Assembly: GCA_963921195.1 (NCBI GenBank)
Contig: OY992540.1
Coordinates: forward strand, 60,892,844-60,956,843
Direction of reading: 5' to 3'
Origin: Pegoplata infirma
Lineage: Eukaryota > Arthropoda > Insecta > Diptera > Anthomyiidae
DNA length: 64,000 nt
The translations under genes and the position numbers were made by a program. Below the pieces are notes generated by a model, which was not told the DNA's origin, did not search any database, and worked only from the letters and a program-made list of their open reading frames with translations. Each line of letters begins with the position of its first letter. Within the stretch, counting starts at the first letter, position 1. This document shows positions 36,004-46,766 of this stretch, in pieces.

Positions 36004-38005
36004 ATATGTATTTAAGGGTCATTTTCAATTAAATCGTTTGTTGTTTTATTAAAAAACTTAATTGTATTGACAAAGAAAGTAATTTATATTTTATTTAACA
36101 ACACAATTTTTTAATACAATTAAATTGTTTGTTAAAAACAATGATTTAATTGAAAATTAGCCTACAATAGAATATTTTTTCTGTGAAATATTTTCTTTGT
36201 ACTGTTGGTTAACTTACAACAACACAATTTAATTGTATTGACAAATTATTTTGTTGAATGAAAAAAATCAATAAATTTCTTTGTCAATATGTATAATTAA
36301 ATGTAAGAAATAAGACCTTCTGAAACTAAGAATTCTAGAAATATTTTACTTAAAATTTATCGACTTTAATTGGATAGTTTCTGTTTACAACTATACTGCA
36401 ATTAATTAACACGTTGTTGAATTATGAGCTGGAGAGTTCAGAAATATTTTTTTTTTTTAATATGTACTAAAACTCATTTTCAATTAAATCGTTTGTTGTA
36501 TTAATAAAAAAATTAATTGTATTGACAATGAAAGTAATTGATATTTTATTTAACAACACAATTTGTTAATACAATTAAATTGTTTGTTAAAAACAACGAT
36601 TTAATTGATAATTAGCCTACAATAGAATATTTTTTCTGTGAAACATTTTCTTTGTATTGTTGGTTCACTTACAAACACAGAGTTTAATTGTATTAACAAA
36701 TTATTTTGTTAAATAAAAAAAAACAATAAATTTATTTGTCAATATAATTAAATGTAAGAATTATAGAAATAGGGCCATTCCAGAAAATTTAGCTCAAATT
36801 TTAGTAATTTTTGGAAATGGTGTCTCAGATTAATTTGAACCTTGACACATAGATAGCCCTCATAAATATGATATATGTACCATATATCGTTTTTTTACAT
36901 TTGGTGTATTTAACGAATTATGGCGGGTCAAAGATTGACTTTTTAATCAAAAGTAAGAAAAATACATCACGTTTAAAGAGCTGTAACTTCTTAACCAATG
37001 ACCCGATTTTCACAAATTTAGGCTCATGTGAAAGCTGAGGTTCTTCTTTTAGAAAATATTTTTAAAATAACACAGTTTTTTTTTACAGAAATGATGCAAA
37101 AATGCAAAAACATTTTTGCTTTTCGAATATTTAAAAAAACACATCTTCGATTTTTTTTAAAAAAATTCTGGTGAAAAATAACAATGTTTTGTATAACATA
37201 TTCAAAATTCAGAGTGGGATCTCCATGGGATCAAAAACTATTCTGTTTTAAGTACGAGGTTCTCATATTTTTCCCTTAGAAAATTTAAATTTCTATTGTT
37301 TTGAATGTTTTTCAAAATTTTAATAGTATAATTTTCTTTGAAAATTTAAATTTTTATATTGAAGAAACATAAAATTTTAATTTTCTAAGGTAAAATTTAA
37401 GAACTTCGTACTAAAACCAGAATATATTTTGATCCCATTGGGATCCCACTCTGAATTTTGGATATGTTGTACAAAACAGTATTGTTTATCACCAAACTTT
37501 TTTTTAAAAAAATCGAAGATGTGTTTTTTTAAATATTCGCAAAAAAAAAATGTTTTTGAATTTTTGCAACACTTCTGAAAAAAAACCGTATGCTTTTGAA
37601 AATATTTCCTAAAAGAAGAAGAATTAAGCTTTCATATGAGCCATTACTTGTGACAATCGGATTACTAGTTAAAAAGTTAGAGCACGTTAAACGTCATGTA
37701 TTTTTCTGACTTTTGCTAAAAAAGTCGAACTTTGACCCGCGATAATTTGAAAACTACAGCAAATTTTGAAAATCTAAAAATGCAACATATCTCATATAAA
37801 CGTGGATATCTATGAGCCAAATTCTCAGTGGCGTCCAAAGGCATGTTTCCGAACAGTGGGCCGAAAATTTTTGGAATTACCCAATATTTAACTTAAAATT
37901 TAGATAGTTTCTGTTTTCAACTGTACTGCTATTTATTAACACGTTGTTGAATTATGAGCTGGACAGTTCAGAAATATTTTTTTTTGAAAATATGTACTAG
38001 AAACT
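36004..38005. repeat. 455 bp direct duplication, second unit interrupted
   Basis: Unit 1 (36004-36458) and unit 2 (from 36459) share ATTTTCAATTAAATCGTTTG, TAATACAATTAAATTGTTTG, ATTAGCCTACAATAGAATAT and AACACGTTGTTGAATTATGA. Unit 2 is split by the fold-back at 36772-37884 and resumes to about 38005. Within each unit the AACAAACGATTTAATTG words are inverted, so the unit is itself MITE-derived. Confidence 0.75.
36772..37884. mobile_element. 1.1 kb fold-back element inserted at TA
   Basis: The ends GGGCCATTCCAGAAAATTT and the reverse complement of TTTTTGGAATTACCC pair. The arms run almost to the centre (for example TTTTTAAAAAAATTCTGGTG, TCCATGGGATCAAAAACTAT and AAGTACGAGG each face their near reverse complements). 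Unit 1 of the duplication reads TAGAAATATTTTACTT uninterrupted, giving a TA target. No coding sequence. Confidence 0.75.
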
Positions 38006-38458
38006 CTAACATTGTCAATAATAATAATAATATGTAATTTACATGTAACTTCAAAAAAAGTAAGAAATGTCTTAAATATTAAATCTTGGGAACCGAGTAC
38101 CTATTGCAAAAACTTGGCATCACTGGTCACAGTGTGGCTATTATGTGTTTTTACTCACGATGCCAATTTGAATACTAGAGGCACATACAGCCGAAAATAA
38201 GTTCCACTTTTTCGTAGTTAGGTTTTAAGTGGCTGCTAACGATTTCTTTTAGATCTCTGGTGACTGACTTTGAAAATAAGGTTGTTCAAATTGCGTTAAA
38301 TAATATCGTTTTTCATCATATCTCTATACCACATTCCTTATACCATTTTTTTAACATCAACCATCAATCGTTTCTAAACAAATTAAATTGTTTACCATTA
38401 AATTGGCCCATTTTATATAAAAACATAATGTCTGTGTTCTTCATTAGAGGAGCCTGAT

Positions 38459-39498
38459 TTTAAGAATGAATTAGTTTTAAATTTTTTTTTTGATAGATTT
38501 TTCTTCTTTTTTTTTAAGTTTTATATAAAAAAATTTTGTTTGTCTAAATTTAGTTTTTGTTTTTAATAAATGAACACTTGTTGTTGTTGTTTTTTGTTTT
38601 TATTGTGATGTCATTTTTGTTAATTGGTTTTTTGGCCAATACAAAAATGCAATTATACACCTGGTTTGTTGTCTCCAAAAATTTTTTCATTTTTCTTTTT
38701 TAAATAAATTTTCATTTAAGCTTAAGGTTCCTATCATGATGATTATAAAGTGTTAAACTACACAAAGCAGCAGAGCCAGTGTATTGAAAACAAAAAAAAA
38801 ATGTTATGATTTTCGAATTATGAATTCTGATTTGAGCCGATCTTTTTCTTGTGGTTGATGGGTTCTAAAATTTTGAAACTAGTCATGATAATGATTGGTA
38901 ATAATTTGTTGGTTGTGGTTTTGTTCTTGTGATTGATCTTATAACTATTTTGTTTTGCTAGTGTTATATTATTTTACAAATTGTCTTGAAAAAAATTCAA
39001 GACAAAAAGTTTATTATCAATCCTTATAGCTTAATGATTAAAAAAAAAAAAAACAAAAAAACTTCTTTTTTGTTGAAATTTTGTTAAGGTGTCATATTTG
39101 GTGATGATTATTTCAATGATGAAATGATGATGTCTAACGTTGTTGATGATTTTTTAGTGAAACTTCTGTTAATTTTATTGTGCGTCTGCGGAAATTTTGT
39201 CTATGTTTTTCGTTTTTGTCTTCCAGTTTTAATTTTTCAAATTTTATTTCCTTGACATAATTTTCCTTATTTTGATGATATTTTGTTGGTGGTAAAAATG
39301 ATGGTGTTTTTTTTATAATTTTTAATAACTTGCTAATAAAAAGCAAACTTGGCAGCATTGTTTCTTTTATTTTTTTAGTTTTTTATATGTTTTTTTGATT
39401 TTTTTTAAGTTTTTTTGTAGTTTCATTGAAGTTTTACTGTTTTTTTTTTAGATGGAGACAACATTTTGCATTTTGTATGGTTTCTAATACTCCCAATA
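38459..39498 (-). other. shakB: probable shakB 3' UTR and downstream region
   Basis: On the minus strand this A/U-rich stretch follows the shakB stop and has no long repeat shared with the rest of the window, unlike most of the window. I infer that it is mostly 3' UTR; its true end cannot be seen. Short ORFs here are low-complexity and are not supported as genes. Confidence 0.45.
39366..39371 (-). promoter_or_regulatory. shakB: candidate polyadenylation signal AATAAA for shakB
   Basis: This is the first AATAAA on the minus strand after the shakB stop, about 130 nt downstream. In such AT-rich DNA the hexamer arises often by chance, so more distal sites are equally possible. Confidence 0.25.
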
Positions 39499-39691
39499 TC
39501 ATGCATCTTGAATTTCGCCTTTTAGTCCAGGCACCCTATGGTGTTGGTTATGACCTAAACGATTGGCTAAATCCTGTACAACATCACGAAATATAACCGT
39601 ATCTATGTTTTCACCTAATAAATACAATAAAAACCAATCGCCCATCTTTGAACGACGAACGATTATTTCTATAGCGTCTCGACGCACTAAC
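39499..39691 (-). CDS. shakB: shakB terminal exon: cytoplasmic C-terminal tail and stop
   Basis: This 193 bp coding part of the last exon has acceptor TTTTTACAG before 39691. It completes Arg and encodes 63 residues, ending with TGA at 39499-39501. Visible blocks are [36 protein letters not shown], then [15 protein letters not shown] and the terminus KGEIQDA. This is the shaking-B cytoplasmic tail, and its exact C-terminus separates it from other fly innexins. The tail follows a 6.5 kb intron. Downstream sequence is T-rich and is taken to be 3' UTR. Confidence 0.96.
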
Positions 39692-40934
39692 CTGTAAAAA
39701 TAGAAACAAAAAATATATTAGTAAAAATGTTAAAAATATTAAACTTGGCAGCACTTGTTTTTTTTTAAATTTTTTTCAGTTCCAAAGAAAAAGTAATTTC
39801 GTTTGACGTTGTTATAACATCTTGATGATCTTTTCTTTTTTTTTGTTTTGCTAGATTTAAACCAAATTTTGTTGGAATGGTTTCAAATCTAGCAACTCTG
39901 TTCATTATATGGTACATCCAAATGTTACTTTAGCAAAATTTATATTATTAATTCAATTAACAAAATTAAAAAGTATGTTTTTGAATTTAAGTGTTATTTT
40001 CTATGACAAAATTTCAGTTTCTGAGACGTTTATATTTTCAGAATCTGAGTTATTTTCTGATAGAAAAAAGCTTAAATTCTGTGTTTTTCGTTTCCTAATG
40101 TTTGGATTGTAATATAATTTGTTTGTAAAAAAAACTACCTGATAATGAAATCTTTTTGTTGTAGATTAACTGGGTTATTCATAATAATTAAAAGGGGTTG
40201 ACATTTTAGAACACAATATAGCAAAATAAGTGGACTGATTTTAGTTCTAAGTAGTTGTTTTTATTTAATATAATATCAAAAATCTAGTCCATTTTTTCAA
40301 AAAAAGTGCAAAAATATATTTATTTTTGAAGTAAAATATTCGTTTTTTGAGTTTACTCTCCTTTATAGTTTACAAAAATCTGAGTACGTCAAGGACTACA
40401 GTTTTTAATATTTAACAAAATAAAAATAAAATGTGTGCACTCGTTTTTACCGATTTTTTCCTTAAGAAAACACCCTTTAACGAAATGATATTCCCTGCAA
40501 CCCAGGCTATACAAAAGTCACCTTTTATTAAAGTTGTACAAATATGTCTATTTCTAAAGAGCTCTAAGGTGTGAACCCCCCATAAAATAAGTTTTTAGTA
40601 GGTTCTTTGACAGATATTACATGAAGATTTGTTAAATAAGCCTACGTTTTTAATTATTACGAATATGGGCCTACATTATTAAAACCTAATGCTGAGGATT
40701 TTTTATAAAATATTTTTTTTTTATCTAGCATTAGAGCGGCATTTTTGTTTCAAATTTTGATATTTCCAAGTGTCCTGGTAAATTTTCATTCTTCTTGGCC
40801 TAAAACTTATCTGCTATAAATTTGACGACACCAACCGGATTAAATTAAACCATAGCGCTTGGAGATCAAAACTTCGGATTTTGGAAATTAAAATTAACTT
40901 AAAAATTGCGATGCATCCTTTAAGTTAATTTTGA
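39692..40934. other. shakB last intron, acceptor-proximal part; no element seen
   Basis: No repeat, gene or RNA recognised. The 67-codon plus frame at 39909 is AT-derived. Confidence 0.5.
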
Positions 40935-41512
40935 GGTGACATGACAAAATCCCCATTTCCGTTATGGGGATTTTGACCAAATTCATTTCGGTCATAATTC
41001 CAATAATGGTAGTGGGGACTATGACCGAAAATTACTTGGACATAATCCCAATAAAAAATGGACATAATTCTTAGATTTATGTTGATAATGACCACTTAAC
41101 AAATGGCCATAATCCCCATTATGGGGATTATGTCTTCAATACAAGTTAGTCATAATCCCCAAAATTAAAATAATTTTTTTGTTTACTTAAAAGTTTTTCT
41201 GAGTAGCCGGCCTTTGGCCGGGCTTAGGGATTACAAACTCCATGCATTAAACCCACCCTCTCTGCAGAAAACGGTGATTATGACCAAAATTGCTTTGGAC
41301 TTACTCCCAATAATGTGAATGGGGGTTATGACCGAAAAAAGTTCGGTCGTAATCCCAACAAGGAACGGACATAATTCCCATTGGGATTGTGACCGTTTTG
41401 GAAACGGTCATAGTCCCCGCAACTATTATGGGAATTATGACCGTAATGAGTTCGGTCATAATCCCCATTTCCGTTATGGGGGTAATGTCAGTGGGGATTA
41501 TGTCCTGTCACC
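40935..41512. mobile_element. 578 bp element with 9 bp duplication, GGTCATAATCCCC family
   Basis: The ends GGTGACATGACA and TGTCCTGTCACC are inverted, and TAATTTTGA flanks both sides (40926-40934 and 41513-41521). Nine-bp duplications are typical of Mutator-like elements (known); the assignment is inference. The interior is a chain of GGTCATAATCCCCATT and its reverse complement in both orientations. A foreign-looking block at 41195-41245 (GCCGGCCTTTGGCCGG, TTAGGGATTACAAACTCCAT) is shared with 43322-43362. Open frames over it are repeat-derived. Confidence 0.75.
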
Positions 41513-41670
41513 TAATTTTGATGCGCTGAATACGAATATCATAAAAAATGTAAAGTCAGTCAAACGGTTTTCAAGATATCGCTATTTGAAATTTAAAAAG
41601 AAAATGGCGGATTTTTTTCTCGTTTAGTTTATTATCTCGAGCTTTATAAAAGGGTAAATTAATTTTTATA

Positions 41671-42468
41671 CCCTACACCACACTGTGGTACAGGGTATAA
41701 TGAGTTTGTGCTGATGTTTGTAACTACCAGAAATATTGGTCCTACACCCACTTTTACCGATCGACTTAGAATCACTTTTTGAGTCGATTTAGCGATGTCC
41801 GTCCGTCTGTCCGTCCGTCCGTCCTTCCGTCCTTCCGTCCGTCCGTCCGTCTGTCCATTAAACACCATACAGGTCGCAATTTTTAATCAATTGACTTGAA
41901 GTTTGAAACTTAAGCCTCTTTTGTCCCAAGAACGGAGCCTATTGAAATTGGAAAAAATCGGTCCATATTTAGACCTAGCCCCCATACAAAGGTCCTCTTT
42001 AGTTTTGGCTCAAATGATCTAATAGCCGCATTTTAATAGGTATCTTTTCGAAATTTGGCAGGTAATCATGTTTCATCTACACAATTCATCATTACGAATT
42101 TTAAAGAAATCGGACCAGTTCTTCTTGTAGCTCCCATACAAACCACCTTCCCGATTTTCATATAAATCTCTCAAATTTCATTAATATAGAAAATATTTAA
42201 TTAAAATTCTGTTTGTGTATGTTAAACGCGTATTTTAATAACCTTATCAAATATGATTATCATCGGACCATTTTTGGACTTAGGTCCCATGTGAAAATTT
42301 CGCCCGATATTCAATTGAAACGGTTTATTGTCAACAAAAAGAAGCCAATTCCACTCAAATTTGATTTGTTAGTGCTTTTTACACTTATTAAATATTTGAC
42401 AAAATATAGATCTAATCAGTCCATGTTTAAACTTGGGACCCATTTTCCGGGAAACCAAATGTTATAAT
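41671..42468. mobile_element. DINE/Helitron-like repeat, family A, copy 3, shakB intron
   Basis: Opposite orientation to the other family A copies: it begins TATACCCTACACCACACTGT, carries a GTCC/TTCC microsatellite at 41797-41857, then TAGCTCCCATACAAACCACC, GGACTTAGGTCCCATGTGAA and GACAATAAACCG-like reversed words, and fades near 42468. It lies in the last long shakB intron. A trinomial of TATACCC box, GTCC run and ACTTGGGACC end supports the family. Confidence 0.65.
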
Positions 42469-42649
42469 TTTTGAATTTAAAAAAGGGGAAAACTTTAGCG
42501 CCACCCTTAATGCGATGAAACAAAACTCCTAAATCGTTAAGCGTCAGAGGATCAAAAATATTTTATCACAAATACGGTTTTCTCGGTTCATTTTTTGGCA
42601 AAAAAGTACAAAATGTGATAATTTTGGGATTTAATAAAATTTACATTTG

Positions 42650-43740
42650 TAATGAAGAATCTCAGAATCTGAGACCATTTCTGTGGGAAAAATTACTCAG
42701 AATCTGGGGCCTTTTTTTATTTTTTATTAAAAAAATATTTTAGGATCTAAAACCTTTTCTATATGAAAAATTTCTCGGAATCTGAAACCTTTTCTATACC
42801 ATAATGTCTCAGAATCTGGAAACTTTTCTACATAAAAAATGCCTCAGAAATTTCTATATGAAAAATGTCTCGGAATCTAATGCCTTTTCCATACGAAAAA
42901 TGGCTCAGAATCTGAAACTTTTTCCATACGAAAAAGTCGCAGAGTATCTGAGAGTTTTTCTGTTCGCAAAATGTTTCAGAATCTGATACTTTTTTCCGAA
43001 AATGTTGAGAATCTTGTCTGAGAATGTCCCAGAATCTGAGACTTTTTTTATGCGAAAAATATCTCAGAATCTGATATCCTTTCTATACGAAAAATGTCTC
43101 AATACTGACACCAGAACCTGAGACTTTTTTTTTGGCAAAATTGCAGTTTATGGGGCACACTGAAATCGAAAAAACTAAAAACTCCATCCGCTTTAGAATT
43201 AAAAAAGAAAAAAAACCAAAATTATTGATTAGCCGGGAACTTTTTTGGAGTCCTCTTTAATAGGGACATCCAGGAAAGGGACATCTTAAAAAAATTTTTT
43301 TTTTTGTTTTAAAATTTTTTTCTGCGTAGCCGGCCTTCGGCCGGGATTAGGGATTACAAACTCCATAAATTAGTTTAGCGGCTTCGCTAAATAAAGTTTC
43401 TTTTGTGTATAAAGCTTTTTGGCCGGTTAAAATCAGTGCTAAATTCGCTACTTTGTGGGGGGCTTAGAGGTGCTTCCCGAGTCCGGCGCCACTAATCATT
43501 AATTTATGTTTTTTTCTTTTTTAATTCTTGATCGGGTGTCGTTTTTAGTTATTTATAATTTCCGTGTGCCCCATAAACTGCAATTCAGCCCTTTTTTTAA
43601 ACGAAAAATGTCACAGAATCGGATATCCTTTCTTTACGAAAAATGTCTCAAAAACTGACACTTTTTCTTTACAAAAAATGTCTCAGAATCTGAAACCATT
43701 TCTATACGATAAATGTTTGAGAATTTGAGACTTTTCTTTA
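42650..43740. repeat. palindromic minisatellite CTCAGAATCTGAGA, split
   Basis: About 36 bp units of the type TGTCTCAGAATCTGAGACTT followed by TTTCTATACGAAAAA, in 42650-43138 and 43586-43740, separated by an insertion. The core TCTCAGAATCTGAGA is a palindrome. The 60-codon frame at 42804 is repeat-encoded. A reverse-oriented array is at 58240-60035. Confidence 0.75.
43139..43585. mobile_element. 447 bp element with AATTGCAGTTTATGGGGCAC ends
   Basis: The left end AATTGCAGTTTATGGGGCAC and the right end GTGCCCCATAAACTGCAATT are perfect inverted repeats, followed by ACTAAAAACTCC and a matching GTCGTTTTTAGTTAT. The centre has the GC-rich hairpin GCCGGCCTTCGGCCGG. Inserted within the minisatellite; no coding sequence. 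Confidence 0.75.
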
Positions 43741-44959
43741 CAAACGAACTATTCTTTTAACAAAAACAGTGTTAAACGGAAATTAGTAATGAAAAACTAA
43801 GCTCCTTGTTTTGTGTAAGCGAATTTATTGGTTTTTCGGTGCCTCCGTGAGCCGTGGCCTTAGGCACGTGCCCCTTGTTCCCGGTGCTGTTTTAAATCTA
43901 CATGCGTCAGTATATCGGAGTACAAACGAAAAATAAAAATTACGGGATTCCGGTGATTGTTTCCGGTAGAGGAAACAAAAAAAAGTACCAATATGCTACA
44001 AGAACTGGGCAAAAGGGAAAACTTTAGCGCCCCCTAAAATAAAGTTCAGTGTAATTTGTAGCAGGTTTTCGAGATATTGCTATGTGAAATTTGAAAAAAA
44101 TACGTTTTTTTCCTACGTTCAAGAAATTAAAAAAAAACTCAACATTTTTTTCCTTGATTCTTTTATAGAGCTCGAGACAATAATTTATTTAAACTAAATT
44201 AAAGACAAATCCGATCATTTTTAACTGCGGCGCCTTACGATAAAAATTTTGAATTTCTTATAAAAATTTTGGATTTTTGAAAAATAAAAAAAAAATATCT
44301 TACGATATAGTATTTTCATTGATTTTGGCATGCTGAATACAAATATTTCTGAAATCGGTCCAGCAGTTTTCGAAATATCGCCATTTGAAATTAAAAAAAA
44401 CAAAAGTTGTTCTTGTTTTTCCTACGTTAACGAAATTTTTTAAAAAATCTAAATTTTTTTTCCAATTATCCATTACTTTGATCGATCCAAGTTTTGGGTT
44501 TTGGTGAACATTTTTTAAAAAACCAAAAATAAATTTATAATTTCTTGACCGTATGAAGAAACGCCAAATAAATAGAGATATCTCGAAAACCAATATAGAT
44601 TTTTTTGATATTCTGTTCAGTGCATCAAAATTAATAAACATGATTAATCCAAATCCATAAACATGATCAATCCAAATCCAAAACATTAAATGCCAGTCGT
44701 CACAGGTTAATATAATTAGATTGTCCTCAAATTTGTACCACATAAGTTTTCGTCCAAGCAGAATTAAAAATTTCCCGGACACTGGGGAAAATCAAAAGTT
44801 GAAGAAAAAATGCACTTTGTGTGGGTATGGGCTAAAGTTTTAGGTCTATTAATCGAAAAAGTATTTTCGTGTTCAAATATGGTTTTCTGTAGCTGTTTGC
44901 TACTAAATGATACAAAATAATTGACAAAAATTTAGCCCATTTTTATAACACAATGTTGC
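43741..44959. other. shakB intron; unclassified repeats
   Basis: 43780-44010 is a less AT-rich patch (GAGCCGTGGCCTTAGGCACG) of unknown origin. 44030-44440 has GAAATATCG..ATTTGAAATT words twice and GCGGCGCCTTACGATAAAAA, shared with the 19640 element. A 160-codon minus frame at 44300-44782 has no domain and runs through repeated CCAAATCCATAAACATGAT words. Confidence 0.4.
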
Positions 44960-45548
44960 AGATAACACCGCCTGCCAATATTAAACATGAATAAAATTGC
45001 TTTTATAGTTTTTCATTTCGTGATCCTGTTTCCTTTTTAAAGGACTTCGAAGTTTTAAAGGATTACATTTTGTAAACTATTTTTAAAATATTTGTACTTG
45101 TCCTAGGATGACATTGGTGACGGCAGATGAAAAAAGAGTATCCTCTAATTTTTCCATTTTTATATTTTGCCATATCAGGATAAAAGGATGTGAATAAAGT
45201 CATTTAAAAACTTTATCAAAATATTTTGTTGAAAATTTTGAATGATATTGAAGCACACATTTTTGAATGGACGTAACTTACCTCCTTTTTCCTGATATGT
45301 AAAAATAATAAAATAGGAAAATTAGGGAAGATCCTCCTCTTTCATTTGTTATCAGTAGAAGAATCCTAGGATAAGAACAAATATTTTATAAAATTTAATC
45401 ATCTAAAACTTTAAAGTCCTTTTGAAAGGAAACAGGATCACGAAATGAAAAGCTTTAAATGCAGTTTTACTACATTTAGTCTCTAGTTTCAAACGAATGT
45501 TGTCCACTTCGTGTTCAACGACTTTTCTCATTTTTGTCGGTGTAATCT
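44960..45548. mobile_element. fold-back element, AGATAACACCG family, copy 2
   Basis: Second copy of the 23457-24070 element: CAATATTAAACATGAA, TTTCATTTCGTGATCCTGTT, CATATCAGGATAAAAGGATG, GGAAAATTAGGGAAGATCCT and TCTAGTTTCAAACGAATGTT. It lacks about 45 bp after the first word block (the GGAGGATATACG segment of copy 1). The right end is degraded to GTCGGTGTAATCT. Confidence 0.75.
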
Positions 45549-45766
45549 AAGGCAGATAGAATCAAATATTTTTTCTCGATCGCATATAAAATTTCTTAAA
45601 ACCAAAAAGGATCACCATAGTTTGAATAGCTTAAAAAATAAAAAAAAACACTTATCAAATAAAATTTTTCCCTGCGCAAGACAAAAGTTTTATGAGAATC
45701 TCTATAGCGTTGTTTCGACAATATAAAACAGAACGTAACGGAATTTTTTTACCTTAAACTACTTGA

Positions 45767-45985
45767 AGAGAAGAGACATGATTGTGTAAATCATAATTTA
45801 TTAACGATAAATTTTGTTGCCATTATATTATGATTCTAATTGATCACAAATAGTGTGCAGAAACCATATTATAATTGCAGAAATATGGTTGTTGAAAGTT
45901 AGATTTGATTCTTATAATTATAAACAAGACGTTATGTTACAATGCTCTTAAATTTTGACAGTCACAATCATGTTTTTTCTCTGCG
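45767..45985. mobile_element. possible MITE related to the CAGAGAAAACA group
   Basis: AGAGAAGAGACATGATTGTG at the left faces CACAATCATGTTTTTTCTCT at the right. The interior has AACCATATTATAATTGCAG and AAATATGGTTG as an inner inverted pair. Weaker than the copies at 18.5 and 20.2 kb. Confidence 0.4.
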
Positions 45986-46168
45986 TTTGGTGTTGTCAAT
46001 TTATCTACACTCTTAAGTTTGCCTAGTTCCTCGATTATTAATAAAAATCTCTGTCATTTGAAAAAAATCTAAACTCTAATCTAAATCTAATTGGGTTTCT
46101 CTTTTTAAAAATCGATTTCGAAAACGAAATTACTTTTCCCTTTAATCAATTGTCTTTTAAAATCTTAC

Positions 46169-46347
46169 CTAAATCGCATACGAAATAAGTACACCCTCAT
46201 ACGTGGTGAAAATATAATAACCACCCTGTATATAAGTGTTAATAATGTTAATAGTGTTAATAATATAAACCAAAACCAAAGGAAAATATAGATTTTTTCA
46301 TTAACAACATTTAATGGCAATATGCATATGGCATCATGTTTTTCCAC
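46169..46347 (-). CDS. shakB: shakB exon: extracellular loop 2 and TM4
   Basis: This 179 bp exon has acceptor GGAATAG before 46347 and donor GTAAGA starting at 46168. It encodes [18 protein letters not shown], with the second loop-2 cysteine, then the fourth membrane span (about 25 hydrophobic residues, [19 protein letters not shown]) and the juxtamembrane [11 protein letters not shown]. Two bases of an Arg codon are left for the last exon. The upstream intron is only 252 bp. The HDAxCxLPLNxxNEK motif is diagnostic for innexins. Confidence 0.96.
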
Positions 46348-46599
46348 CTATTCCAAAAAAATATAAAATAAATAAAGAACAAAAAAGTATTTTATTAATA
46401 AATAATCTAAAAAAAACTAAATATTTTCAAGCCAATATGAAGTTGTCTCTTTTGAAAACTTCTTCTTGGGTTCTTTACAAAAATATATAATCTTTGGAAT
46501 TTGTACGGAAAACCCCTTAACAAAACAAAAAAAAAAGTATTTTGTAAAAAAAAACAACTTCATATGGGCTTGAGTAAAAATTTTTAATTTTTTACTCAC

Positions 46600-46766
46600 C
46601 TCCCCACTTGAACCATATTTAAAAAATGTACATTTGGTCATTCTAGGGAATATATAAATCATGGGATCCATACGATCTTCTTGATCGTCTTCCATATATT
46701 TTATCACTTCTAAGCCAAATGTCATAAATTCGCCATCGAAAAATCGATTCATAAGAAACATTTGAC
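46600..46766 (-). CDS. shakB: shakB exon: end of TM3 and extracellular loop 2
   Basis: This 167 bp exon has acceptor TTACTTACAG before 46766 and donor GTGAGT starting at 46599. It completes Gly, then encodes 55 residues from [13 protein letters not shown] to [12 protein letters not shown]. It covers the end of TM3 and most of extracellular loop 2, including the acidic [11 protein letters not shown] segment and the first loop-2 cysteine (MTKC). Extracellular-loop cysteines in innexins hold the docking fold by disulphides (known). The reading frame stays open past the donor for 60 further codons, to a stop at 46417-46419, so the exon can look longer than it is. The strong donor and the match resuming at 46347 fix the true end. 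Confidence 0.95.

Noticed and set aside
41319..41627. 102-codon plus frame rich in N, G, H, Y and D
   Set aside because: Translation of the GGTCATAATCCCC repeat chain; similar minus frames at 48462-48881 come from the same repeat.
44300..44782. 160-codon minus-strand frame
   Set aside because: Long but AT-driven (F, I, N, K rich), contains internally repeated words, no domain; intronic and antisense-neutral to shakB.
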